Of a stretch of DNA of 11,199 nt, positions 1-7,900 are shown piece by piece (positions within the stretch are counted from its first letter, which is position 1; each line of letters starts with the position of its first letter). Below the pieces are notes generated by a model, which was not told the DNA's origin, did not search any database, and worked only from the letters and a program-made list of their open reading frames with translations. The translations under genes were made by a program, and so were the position numbers. This DNA is from JANYGM01 sp043764015 (lineage in GTDB: Bacteria > Bacteroidota > Bacteroidia > Cytophagales > Thermonemataceae). Location of the stretch: the NCBI GenBank assembly GCA_043764015.1, contig JAYUKY010000072.1, forward strand, positions 1 through 11,199, given 5' to 3'.

Positions 1-96
1 AAATCATCAAAGGTTTGGAATGAGAGCTATGCTAATTGCGGCTCTTGTAAATGCAAATTTGTTCTTTGTTTAACAATACCGACTTTCGCAGGAGGT
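1..96. other. Unassigned segment upstream of the array, ending at a junction
   Basis: No gene can be assigned. The + frame that leads into the first array gene is open from base 1 but has no start codon. A second + frame gives a 23-codon tail ending in TAA at 71-73, which could be the end of an upstream gene, though nothing in it is recognisable. The complementary strand is also open for 23 codons. Similarity to the other array cassettes starts only at about 97, so this segment is foreign to the repeat unit. It could be the edge of a mobile or repeated element or a rearranged gene end; the sequence alone does not decide. Confidence 0.4.
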
Positions 97-99
97 CTA

Positions 100-381
100 A
101 TGATTATTTTAATGTTGATAAACTCGTTGAGTTTCTCACAGAAGCTAGTTGCTATTCCACAAGATATAGATAAGTGTGGAACATCAGAAGCAACAGAAGA
201 AGAGATGCAAAAGAAATTTTACTACGGCAATAACGACAAACTTAAACAAAGATATGATAGCCTTGCCAAAATTTATGGAAACGTCGCAGGTAGCCCCAAT
301 TATAGAAATGTTTCTTTTGGGGGAGAAAATGGTATTTGGTTTAGAGTATCTTACACACAAAATAAACAAATAATTTTATGA
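100..381 (+). CDS. A1: secreted propeptide-like protein, N-terminally altered
   Basis: A 93-aa protein homologous to A2, A3 and the first 88 residues of the downstream metalloprotease. It keeps the conserved Cys motif (C26-G-T-S-E), the FYYGNND motif and the WFR ending before the catalytic domain would begin. The N-terminus is odd. A2, A3 and the protease begin with M-K/R-K and then a hydrophobic core; here the homology starts at the CTA codon (97-99) and the charged start is missing. ATG 100 is the first start in frame and follows AGGAGG (90-95), a Shine-Dalgarno-like sequence unusual for this phylum. The remaining hydrophobic stretch to SFSQ might still act as a weak signal peptide. Its stop overlaps the B1 start by 4 nt (ATGA). 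It may be functional, or a 5'-damaged copy. Confidence 0.7.
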   Translation: MIILMLINSLSFSQKLVAIPQDIDKCGTSEATEEEMQKKFYYGNNDKLKQRYDSLAKIYGNVAGSPNYRNVSFGGENGIWFRVSYTQNKQIIL

Positions 382-902
382 AAAATATACTTTTAATACT
401 GTTTTTATTCTCTCTAATAGGAGTAAAGTGCAGAAAAGACACGGATATTTGCATTAGAGATACAGATGATGCAGGAGTTGATGTTACTTTGTTTGATGCA
501 AATACACGCAAAGATTATTTTGGTGGAATAGGAGTTAATAAGGTTTTACCAAATGAAATTAGCATGTATGAGGAGAATTTCCAACCTTTTTTACTAGCAA
601 AATCAGCTAATTTTGCTGGTTATCCTTGGAATACAAGGTATATTAATGATGGTTATGTTTCTAATTCAATTCAAATTCCTTATGTAGAAGGTATAGCTTT
701 TACGAGGGATTCTGTTGGTAAACAAATAAATAGAACCTACTATCTTAAAATAAAGCAGGACGTAGACACTATACAAATCAATTATTTCATGAAAGATTAT
801 TGCACTAGGGAAAATCTAAATATGGAAATATATTATAATGGTATCGTTTATTTTAAAGGTAGTACACGTGATTATCAAGTGATAAAAGTTTATAAAAAAT
901 AA
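378..902 (+). CDS. B1: small secreted or lipoprotein-like protein, array paralog
   Basis: A 174-aa protein of unknown function with a clear N-terminal export signal (M-K-N, then a hydrophobic core). The signal ends in GVKC with Cys18, conserved in all three B copies. This Cys may be lipidated, but the residue before it is Lys, which is atypical for a lipobox, so lipidation is uncertain. Two further conserved cysteines, C25 and C142, could form a disulfide. The central block (FGGIG, VLPNEI, MYEE, FQPFLLAKSANFAGYPWN) and the C-terminal block (YYLKIKQD, DTI.INYFM) are nearly invariant among paralogs. The rest looks beta-rich. It starts within the A1 stop codon, suggesting translational coupling. 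No catalytic motif is visible; a partner or protector of A or the protease is only inference. Confidence 0.85.
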   Translation: MKNILLILFLFSLIGVKCRKDTDICIRDTDDAGVDVTLFDANTRKDYFGGIGVNKVLPNEISMYEENFQPFLLAKSANFAGYPWNTRYINDGYVSNSIQIPYVEGIAFTRDSVGKQINRTYYLKIKQDVDTIQINYFMKDYCTRENLNMEIYYNGIVYFKGSTRDYQVIKVYKK

Positions 903-906
903 AAAC

Positions 907-1191
907 ATGAGAAAAAATTTAATTATTATTATGCTTCTTTTGAGTAGTGTAAGTTTTGCTCAAAATCTTACTAAAGTGCAAGATAATACTTGTGGAACAA
1001 CTGAAGCAATAGAAGCAGAAATGCAAGCCAAATTCTATTATGGCAATAATGATAGACTACAAGAAAAGTATGATAGTCTTGTAAAAATCTATGGAAATGT
1101 CGCAAGCAACCCAAATTATAGGAATGGCACTTTTGGAGGTGAGGATAATATCTGGTTTAGGATACCTTATACAAAACAAATAACTTTATGA
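907..1191 (+). CDS. A2: secreted stand-alone propeptide-like protein
   Basis: A 94-aa protein with a good Sec signal peptide (M-R-K-N, hydrophobic core, SFAQ cleavage region) and a mature part of about 75 residues. It carries C29-G-T-T-E, then an acidic/helical segment (EAEMQAKFYYGNND, LQEKYDSLVKIYGN), and ends just after NIWFRIPYT. In the fused protease the matching segment is the N-terminal prosegment, and RIP leads into the first strand of the catalytic domain. A2 is thus a prosegment without an enzyme. The Cys-Gly-Thr-x-Glu motif resembles, from memory, the cysteine-switch region of M43-type zymogens. Trans inhibition or chaperoning of the protease is inferred. It begins 4 nt after the B1 stop and overlaps B2 by 4 nt (ATGA). 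Confidence 0.88.
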   Translation: MRKNLIIIMLLLSSVSFAQNLTKVQDNTCGTTEAIEAEMQAKFYYGNNDRLQEKYDSLVKIYGNVASNPNYRNGTFGGEDNIWFRIPYTKQITL

Positions 1192-1718
1192 AAAATACAC
1201 TTTTAATACTACTCCTGTTCTCTTTATTGGGAGTAAGGTGCAGAACTCCAGTACCAGCTTGTTATGATGTTGATGAAGCAAGGGTTAGTTTAGTACTGCT
1301 TAATCCTGCCACAGGAAAAAGCTATTTTGGTGGAATAGGCACTAATAGGGTTCTACCAAATGAAATCAATATGTATGAAGAAGGTTTTCAGCCATTTTTA
1401 TTAGCAAAATCAGCTAATTTTGCTGGTTATCCTTGGAATAAGAAATATATTGATGATGGGTATATCTCAGAATCTGTTACTATACCTTATGTAGAACGTA
1501 TGGCATTCACAAGAGACTCTGTTGGTAAACAAGTAAATAGAACATATTATCTTAAAATAAAACAAGATATAGATACTATAAAAATCAATTACTTTATGAC
1601 GGATAACTGTACTATGAAAGTAGTAAACATTGATGTTTACTACAATGATAGTTTATATTATCGCCATAGTAACGGTGATGGTGATAACTCACCACAAATT
1701 GGAATCTATAAAAAATAA
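1188..1718 (+). CDS. B2: small secreted or lipoprotein-like protein, array paralog
   Basis: A 176-aa paralog of B1 and B3. The signal sequence M-K-N-T plus hydrophobic core ends at GVRC with Cys18; Arg just before the Cys is again atypical for a lipobox, so it may be a lipoprotein or a plain secreted protein. The other conserved cysteines are C25 and C141. It shares the FGGIG, NEINMYEE, FQPFLLAKSANFAGYPWN and KIKQDIDTIKINYFM blocks, separated by variable stretches near residues 19-40 and at the C-terminus (a Ser/Asn/Gly/Asp-rich loop before the final YKK). A short 39-base run is identical to B1. It overlaps A2 by 4 nt and is followed by A3 after 3 nt, fitting one operon. Function unknown. Confidence 0.87.
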   Translation: MKNTLLILLLFSLLGVRCRTPVPACYDVDEARVSLVLLNPATGKSYFGGIGTNRVLPNEINMYEEGFQPFLLAKSANFAGYPWNKKYIDDGYISESVTIPYVERMAFTRDSVGKQVNRTYYLKIKQDIDTIKINYFMTDNCTMKVVNIDVYYNDSLYYRHSNGDGDNSPQIGIYKK

Positions 1719-1721
1719 AAC

Positions 1722-2015
1722 ATGAAAAAATATCTAACTATCCTTATTCTGCTTTTAAGTGGTTACAACACAAGCCTTGCTCAAAAACTCATTTTACCTC
1801 TCAAAATGATAGACAATAGCTGTGGAACAACTGAAACAACAGAACAAGAGATGCAAACCAAGTTTTATTATGGCAATAATGATAGACTACAAGAAAAGTA
1901 TGATAGCTTGGTTGCTATTTATGGAACTCCTAGTGGCAATACCAACTACAGAAATGGTACTTTTGGAGGTGAAAATGACATTTGGTTTAGGATAATTTAC
2001 ACACAAAACAAATAA
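1722..2015 (+). CDS. A3: secreted stand-alone propeptide-like protein
   Basis: A 97-aa protein with a signal peptide (M-K-K-Y, hydrophobic core, SLAQ). The mature part has C34-G-T-T-E, TEQEMQTKFYYGNND, LQEKYDSLVAIYG and NDIWFRI. It has a few extra residues between signal and Cys compared with A2. The end differs from A1 and A2: a TAA inside the shared AAATAATT stretch stops it early, so it ends 4 nt before B3 instead of overlapping it. A 41-base stretch is identical to A2. As with A1 and A2, no catalytic residues are present; the family resemblance is only to the protease prosegment. An inhibitor or folding-helper role is hypothetical; remnants of truncated proteases are the alternative. Confidence 0.87.
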   Translation: MKKYLTILILLLSGYNTSLAQKLILPLKMIDNSCGTTETTEQEMQTKFYYGNNDRLQEKYDSLVAIYGTPSGNTNYRNGTFGGENDIWFRIIYTQNK

Positions 2016-2019
2016 TTAT

Positions 2020-2556
2020 ATGAAAAATATCCTTTTAATAGCACTCCTGTTCTCTTTATTGGGAGTAAGATGCAGACATTCAGAAGAAGGACGACGTTGT
2101 TATGAACTTGATGAAGCAACAGTTAATTTAGTCTTACTGGATGCTAAGACAGGATTAAATTATTTTGGTGGGATTGGCACTAATAGAGTCTTGCCAAATG
2201 AAATTAATATGTATGAAGAAGGCTTTCAGCCATTTTTATTGGCAAAGTCAGCTAATTTCGCTGGTTATCCTTGGAATACAAGATACATCAATGATGGTTA
2301 TGTTTCTAACACAATACTAATACCTTATGTAGAACGTATAGGCTTTACGAAGGATTCGGTGGCTAAACAAGTAAACAGAACCTATTATCTTAAAATAAAA
2401 CAAGATATAGACACCATAAAAATAAATTATTTCATGACTGATGATTGTACTATGAGACTTTTAAATATGGACATTTACTATAATGAACGTCTATGTTATA
2501 GTGATAATGGTAGTAATAATAATAACTCACCACAAATAAATGTTTACAAAAAATAA
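2020..2556 (+). CDS. B3: small secreted or lipoprotein-like protein, array paralog
   Basis: A 178-aa third B paralog, closest overall to B2. The signal sequence ends at GVRC (Cys18), with Arg before the Cys. Conserved C27 and C143 match the second and third cysteines of B1 and B2; one additional Cys lies near the C-terminus (RLCYS). The shared FGGIGTNRVLPNEINMYEE and FQPFLLAKSANFAGYPWN blocks are intact, and a low-complexity Asn/Ser run precedes the final NVYKK. It starts 4 nt after the A3 stop, and the protease start codon lies 7 nt after its stop. There is no B gene after the protease, so the array ends A-protease rather than A-B. No function can be assigned from motifs. Confidence 0.87.
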   Translation: MKNILLIALLFSLLGVRCRHSEEGRRCYELDEATVNLVLLDAKTGLNYFGGIGTNRVLPNEINMYEEGFQPFLLAKSANFAGYPWNTRYINDGYVSNTILIPYVERIGFTKDSVAKQVNRTYYLKIKQDIDTIKINYFMTDDCTMRLLNMDIYYNERLCYSDNGSNNNNSPQINVYKK

Positions 2557-2563
2557 AATAAAT

Positions 2564-4864
2564 ATGAAAAAGTACCTTATTCTACTTTTACTACTTTTAA
2601 GTAGTGCACTAGGTTTTGCCCAAAAACTCGTTAATGTTGAAGGTAATAGTTGTGCAACAATTGAAGCAACAGAAGAAGAAATGCAAGCCAAGTTTTATTA
2701 TGGCAATAATGATAAATTGCAAGAAAAGTATGATAGCCTTGCCAAAATCTATGGGAACATAGCAAGTAATTCAAATTACCGAAATGGTACTTATGGGGGT
2801 GAGGATAATATTTGGTTTAGGATACCCATAAAATTTTGGATTTATCAATGGACATCTGCAAATTCTCTGGAATATCCAGAGCGAAGTGTAAAATCTATGA
2901 TTTGGGCATTGAATGATGCTTATCGTAGAAACAATATTCCTGTAAGATTTTTTACAAGTTGTTATCAATTTGTAGAAAATCAAGCAGCAGCTTCTAATTC
3001 TCGTATTAGTGATTCAGATGTAAAAGATTTAATGAGTAGCAACAAAGAGTTTGCAGCTATTAATATCCACATAGTAAATAATCCAAGCAGTAGTTTTTAC
3101 GCTCCTTATAATAATGGTGGTGGTACATTAAATGCTATCTGTGTAAGACGTAGTGCTGTTGGTACAGGTTTATACCCTGAATTAAGTCCACTAACATCTT
3201 ATAAAAACACTACATTTATTCACGAAATAGGGCACTATTTCCAGTTGGAGCATACACATAGAGATAGAACTGGTCCTTGCAAGGAACTTGTTACAAGAGG
3301 TAGAGTATGGTCTGTGTGTTTAAATAGTTTTTCATACACTAGACAATGTGAATGGCGTGCGGACGCACTTTGTGATACAGAAGCAGACCCTAACTTAAAA
3401 GATTATGTATCTTCCATAAACACTTCTAATAACTGTTTATGGACTGGTAATGCTCAAGACCAAAGAGGAGATACCTATCGTCCAGATACGAAAAATTATA
3501 TGTCTTATTCTGCCCCAGGTTGTATGAGTACATTTACAGAAAGCCAGAAAGCAATAATGCTATCCAATATTGCAGACAGAAATTATATTTTTCTTAATTT
3601 ATGGCAGGCTTATGCTAGTGATTTCACGGATATATATGAGCCAGACAACATAGATGCTATGGCAAGTCCTATTCAATTAAATGAAACACAAGAACACGCT
3701 TTTGGCAATATATTAAGCTTTGGCTGTCCTGATAATGAAGATTGGGTTTCCTATCAAAAAAAGACTTTAGTAGGTGACTTATTGGTAGAAATAGAAGATG
3801 TAGCAGGCTTTAATAATCCTGTTCTAGATGTTGAGTTTTGGGAGTCTAATGGTACAGATATTTCTCCTAAAGCGTCAGTACTCCGTACTTATGCAAGTAT
3901 AGTAAATCAAAGTGGTAAGCGCACTTATAGGGTTGCTTGTGGCTCACTTATCAAGGATAATATTTATTTATTTCGTGTTAGGCGTAATGGAAGCCAAACA
4001 GGACGTTATACTGTTACTTTTAAAGAGCAGGGTTATGTGCTTTCTGGTCAGGGTCGCCTTTGTGAGGGTACAAATCACATATTTACTCTATATGGATTTG
4101 ATGTTAGTCAAGGCACACTTACATGGCTGGTAAGCAATGGCATTACACTTGTTTCTAGCGCAGGCAATACGGCTACAGTTGTCCATAGCGGTTATGCTGG
4201 TTATGGCTCAGTCACGGCAAGAGTAACAACTCCTTGTGGAACAAAAGATTTTATTCAGAATCTTACCTTGGGTAACTTCCTCTTACTCCCTGCTGGTGCT
4301 ACACTTAATGGCAATTTCAACCCAGTTATAGGCAGTACACAAGTATACACTTTTCCTTTGCCTTCCAATTACGATAGCTATAATTGTGTTTTAACGCCAA
4401 TAGGCACTCAACCGCCCTATCCGTATCAGTGGACATTACAAGGTTGTTATGTTAGCAATGGACAAATGACAGCAACTGTACAAGTAGGCACAGGTATTGC
4501 TAATGTAGGCTTTGAAGTATATATGTGTGGGACTTTAGCTGGTAATTTCACTTGGCTGATGTTGCCAGAAAAAGACCCAAATTGTGTTTATGATTTCAAA
4601 ATAGTCTACCCAAATCCTACTAAAGAAAGCCTAACCATTGAGCGTGGGCAAAGCGGATTTTGCGTTGGTGGAATGAGAATAGATAATAATATGCCCTTGC
4701 CTTATGAAATCAAACTTTATGACAGTTATGGAGTTTTGAAAGGCGCACAAACAACAAAAACGGATAATATCACATTAAATGTGGCAAATCTTCCAAGTGG
4801 TTTATATGTGTTGCATATCATTCATAACAGAGAAATACAACAAAAAAGAATTTTTTTAGAATAA
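2564..4864 (+). CDS. Secreted M43-type metzincin metalloprotease with T9SS sorting domain
   Basis: A 766-aa secreted zinc endopeptidase. The start at ATG 2564 gives M-K-K-Y and a clean signal peptide (GFAQ), like A2 and A3; the in-frame ATG at 2540 lies inside B3 and adds a non-signal extension. Residues ~22-88 are the A-type prosegment with C30-A-T-I-E. The catalytic domain (~89-350) has H220-E-I-G-H224-YFQLE-H230, giving three His ligands and a catalytic Glu, a CDTEADP segment, and Met-turn NYM313SY followed by C-MSTFTESQ, which are hallmarks of the pappalysin/cytophagalysin family. The usual Gly of HExxHxxGxxH is Gln227. Then follow a PPC-like domain (EPDN at 359), an Ig/PKD-like domain (C500, C558), a further beta-rich region, and a T9SS type A sorting domain (~676-766, YPNP at 682-685, ending KRIFLE). 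The product is probably exported by Sec and then T9SS and released or attached at the cell surface. Confidence 0.92.
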   Translation: MKKYLILLLLLLSSALGFAQKLVNVEGNSCATIEATEEEMQAKFYYGNNDKLQEKYDSLAKIYGNIASNSNYRNGTYGGEDNIWFRIPIKFWIYQWTSANSLEYPERSVKSMIWALNDAYRRNNIPVRFFTSCYQFVENQAAASNSRISDSDVKDLMSSNKEFAAINIHIVNNPSSSFYAPYNNGGGTLNAICVRRSAVGTGLYPELSPLTSYKNTTFIHEIGHYFQLEHTHRDRTGPCKELVTRGRVWSVCLNSFSYTRQCEWRADALCDTEADPNLKDYVSSINTSNNCLWTGNAQDQRGDTYRPDTKNYMSYSAPGCMSTFTESQKAIMLSNIADRNYIFLNLWQAYASDFTDIYEPDNIDAMASPIQLNETQEHAFGNILSFGCPDNEDWVSYQKKTLVGDLLVEIEDVAGFNNPVLDVEFWESNGTDISPKASVLRTYASIVNQSGKRTYRVACGSLIKDNIYLFRVRRNGSQTGRYTVTFKEQGYVLSGQGRLCEGTNHIFTLYGFDVSQGTLTWLVSNGITLVSSAGNTATVVHSGYAGYGSVTARVTTPCGTKDFIQNLTLGNFLLLPAGATLNGNFNPVIGSTQVYTFPLPSNYDSYNCVLTPIGTQPPYPYQWTLQGCYVSNGQMTATVQVGTGIANVGFEVYMCGTLAGNFTWLMLPEKDPNCVYDFKIVYPNPTKESLTIERGQSGFCVGGMRIDNNMPLPYEIKLYDSYGVLKGAQTTKTDNITLNVANLPSGLYVLHIIHNREIQQKRIFLE

Positions 4865-4949
4865 AAACAGTCCATATAATTCATTAAAAGAGAGAAAACT
4901 CTTCAAAAAACCTCAATAACGCAATCTTAAAAGTACATAAACAATAATT
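4865..4949 (+). other. Protease-rpoC spacer without recognisable promoter or terminator
   Basis: This 85-base AT-rich gap contains neither a TAnnTTTG element nor a TTG that could act as the -33 box. Only a weak 5-bp stem (4888-4892 with 4899-4903) without a following T run is visible. By sequence, rpoC may be read through from the array or from a promoter of another type further upstream. Confidence 0.5.
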
Positions 4950-7900
4950 ATGGCATTCAAGAAAAACAGAAAACTGACAAGTGATTTTAGTACAATTACT
5001 ATTAGCTTGGCTTCTCCTCAGTCTATCCTAGATAGTTCACACGGGGAAGTAACACAACCAGAAACAATCAATTACAGAACTTACAAACCAGAAATGGGCG
5101 GTTTGTTTTGTGAACGCATTTTTGGTCCAGTCAAAGATTGGGAGTGTCATTGTGGCAAATACAAACGTATTCGTTACAAAGGCATCATTTGTGACCGCTG
5201 CGGTGTGGAGGTTACAGAGAAAAAAGTACGTCGTGAGCGTATGGGACACATTGAGCTTATTGTTCCTGTGGCACATATTTGGTACTTCCGTTCTTTGCCC
5301 AACAAAATTGGTTATTTGTTAGGTTTGCCTACCAAAAAACTTGACCAAATCATTTACTACGAAAGATACATTGTAGTAAATCCTGGTGTAATGGCTGAAG
5401 AAGGACGTAATGGTAGTACGTACTTGGATTTCTTGACAGAAGATGAGTATTTGGATATCCAAGACAAACTTCCAAGAGAAAATCACTTGCTAGATGACTC
5501 TGACCCAACTAAATTTATTGCTAGAATGGGTGCAGATGCTTTGCAAATGCTACTTTCTCGTCTGAAATTGGATAAGTTGGCTAATGAATTGCGTCATCAG
5601 GCGGCTAATGATTCTTCTCAACAACGCAAAGCAGAAGCTCTAAAACGCCTTAAAGTAGTGCGTGCTTTTCAAGAATCAAAAATTGAAAACCGCCCAGAAT
5701 GGATGATTTTGAAGATGTTGCCTGTTATTCCTCCAGAACTTCGCCCACTCGTACCGCTTGATGGTGGTCGTTTTGCGACTTCTGATTTGAATGATTTGTA
5801 CCGCCGAGTGATTATCAGAAATAACCGCCTAAAAAGACTGATTGAAATTAAAGCTCCTGAAGTGATTTTGCGCAACGAAAAACGTATGTTGCAAGAAGCT
5901 GTGGATAGTTTGTTTGACAACTCACGCAAAGTAAATGCGGTGCGTGCAGATGGAAACAGGGCTTTAAAGTCGCTTTCTGATATGCTGAAAGGTAAACAAG
6001 GACGTTTCCGCCAAAACTTGCTAGGAAAACGTGTGGATTACTCTGGACGTTCTGTTATTGTCGTTGGTCCTGAACTTAAATTGCACGAGTGCGGTTTGCC
6101 AAAAGATATGGCAGCAGAGCTTTTCAAGCCATTTATAGTAAGAAAATTGATAGAAAGAGGTATTGTAAAAACGGTGAAATCTGCTAAGAAAATTGTAGAT
6201 AGAAAAGATGCCGTTATTTGGGATATTTTGGAAAATGTGTTGAAAGGACACCCTATTTTGCTCAACCGTGCGCCTACTTTGCACCGTTTGGGTATTCAGG
6301 CGTTCCAGCCAAAACTTATTGAAGGAAAAGCAATACAACTGCACCCGCTTACTTGTACGGCATTTAATGCGGATTTTGATGGTGACCAAATGGCGGTTCA
6401 CGTCCCTCTCGGACACGAAGCTATTTTGGAAGCCTCTATGCTAATGCTTGCTTCTCATAATATCCTTAATCCTGCGAATGGTGCGCCTATTACGGTGCCA
6501 TCACAAGATATGGTGCTGGGTTTGTATTACGTAACGAAAGGGCGTAGAAGCACACCAGAACACCCAATTATGGGTGAAGGTTTGTCGTTTTACTCGTCTG
6601 ACGAGGTGGTAATTGCTATCAATGAAAAACGTCTTTCTAAGCACGCTTTCATTAAAGTAAAAACCAAAGTGCGTGAGGGTGATGTTTTGGTGGATAGAAC
6701 CGTTGAAACAGTTGCTGGGCGTGTTTTATTCAATTTGCTTGTACCAAAAGAAGTAGGATATGTAAATCTTCTTCTAACCAAAAAAGAACTCCAAAAAGTA
6801 ATTGGTTTGGTCTTCAAAACGGTTGGAATGGCGTTTACTGCCAAATTCTTAGATGATATTAAAGAACTTGGTTTCCAGTCTGCTTTCAAAGGCGGTCTTT
6901 CTATGGGACTTGGTGATATTGTCGTGTCTGGTCAGAAAGACGTACTTATCAAAGAAGCAAAAGAGAAAATCTCAGAAGTAATGGAAAATTACAATATGGG
7001 CTTAATCACTGATAATGAGCGTTATAACAAAGTGATTGATATTTGGGGACGTGCCAACACCAACCTTACCAACCACTTGATGGACGATATGGCGAATGAC
7101 CAACAAGGTTTTAACTCCATTTATATGATGATGCACTCTGGCGCACGTGGTTCACGTGAGCAGATACGTCAGCTAGGCGGAATGAGAGGCTTGATGGCAA
7201 AACCACAGAAAAACCTACAAGGGTCTGTCGGTGAAATCATTGAAAACCCTATTCTTTCTAACTTTAAAGAAGGTTTGGACGTAATTGAGTATTTTATTTC
7301 TACGCACGGTGCGAGAAAAGGACTTGCTGATACTGCCCTCAAAACGGCTGATGCAGGTTATTTGACACGCCGTTTGGTTGATGTGGCGCAAGATGTGATT
7401 GTAAATGAAGAAGATTGTGGCACTTTGCGTGGCGTTGTGGCTACTGCTTTGAAAGATAATGAAGATATTGTTGAGCCATTGTCAGAGCGTATTTTGGGAC
7501 GTGTAAGCGTTCACGATATTTTTGACCCACTTTCTGGAGAACTTATTGTAGAATCTGGTCAGGAAATCAATGAAGATGCCGCAGAAAAAATTGATGCGAC
7601 AAGCATTGAAGAAGTAGAAATACGTTCCGCGCTTACTTGTGAAACAAAACGTGGTATTTGTCGCAAGTGCTATGGTCGCAATCTTGCCTCTGGTAAACTT
7701 GTAGGACGTGGTGAAGCGGTAGGTGTTGTTGCTGCGCAATCTATTGGAGAGCCAGGAACGCAGCTTACTTTGCGTACATTCCACGTGGGCGGTACTGCTT
7801 CAAATATTGCCGTTGATGCGTCTGTAAAGGCTAAATTTGATGGTATTATTAGTTTTGAGAACTTGCGCAAAATTGATACAACGGATTCAGAAGGTGAAGC

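Larger units (their letters stand above)
97..2827 (+). repeat. Tandem array of A-B gene cassettes (three full units plus a fourth A segment)
   Basis: Three consecutive direct repeats of about 807, 815 and 842 bases (from 100, 907 and 1722) each encode one A and one B protein. A fourth A copy (2564-2827) forms the start of the metalloprotease gene. Divergence is uneven. A2 and A3 share an identical 41-base stretch (1036-1076 and 1866-1906), and B1 and B2 share an identical 39-base stretch (595-633 and 1402-1440), while flanking DNA differs. This fits old duplications with local gene conversion or strong constraint. The A homology ends at the WFRIP-coding bases, where the protease continues into its catalytic domain and the short A genes stop. 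Confidence 0.9.

Noticed and set aside
59..88. Promoter TTG-N19-GACTTTCG before A1
   Set aside because: Spacing is right but the -7 box matches only four of the six fixed positions; chance is likely in AT-rich DNA.
27..180. - strand open frame running over the start of A1
   Set aside because: No start codon or recognisable protein; it overlaps a gene supported by three paralogs.
2540..2563. Upstream ATG for the metalloprotease inside B3
   Set aside because: It would put MFTKNKIN before the signal peptide; A2 and A3 begin at the position equivalent to 2564, and 2540 overlaps the B3 coding end.
3912..4133. 73-codon + frame inside the protease gene
   Set aside because: It overlaps the intact PPC/Ig-like coding region in another frame; its hydrophobic composition is a by-product.
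4888..4903. Hairpin between protease and rpoC as a terminator
   Set aside because: Only a 5-bp AT-rich stem with no T tract; too weak to call.
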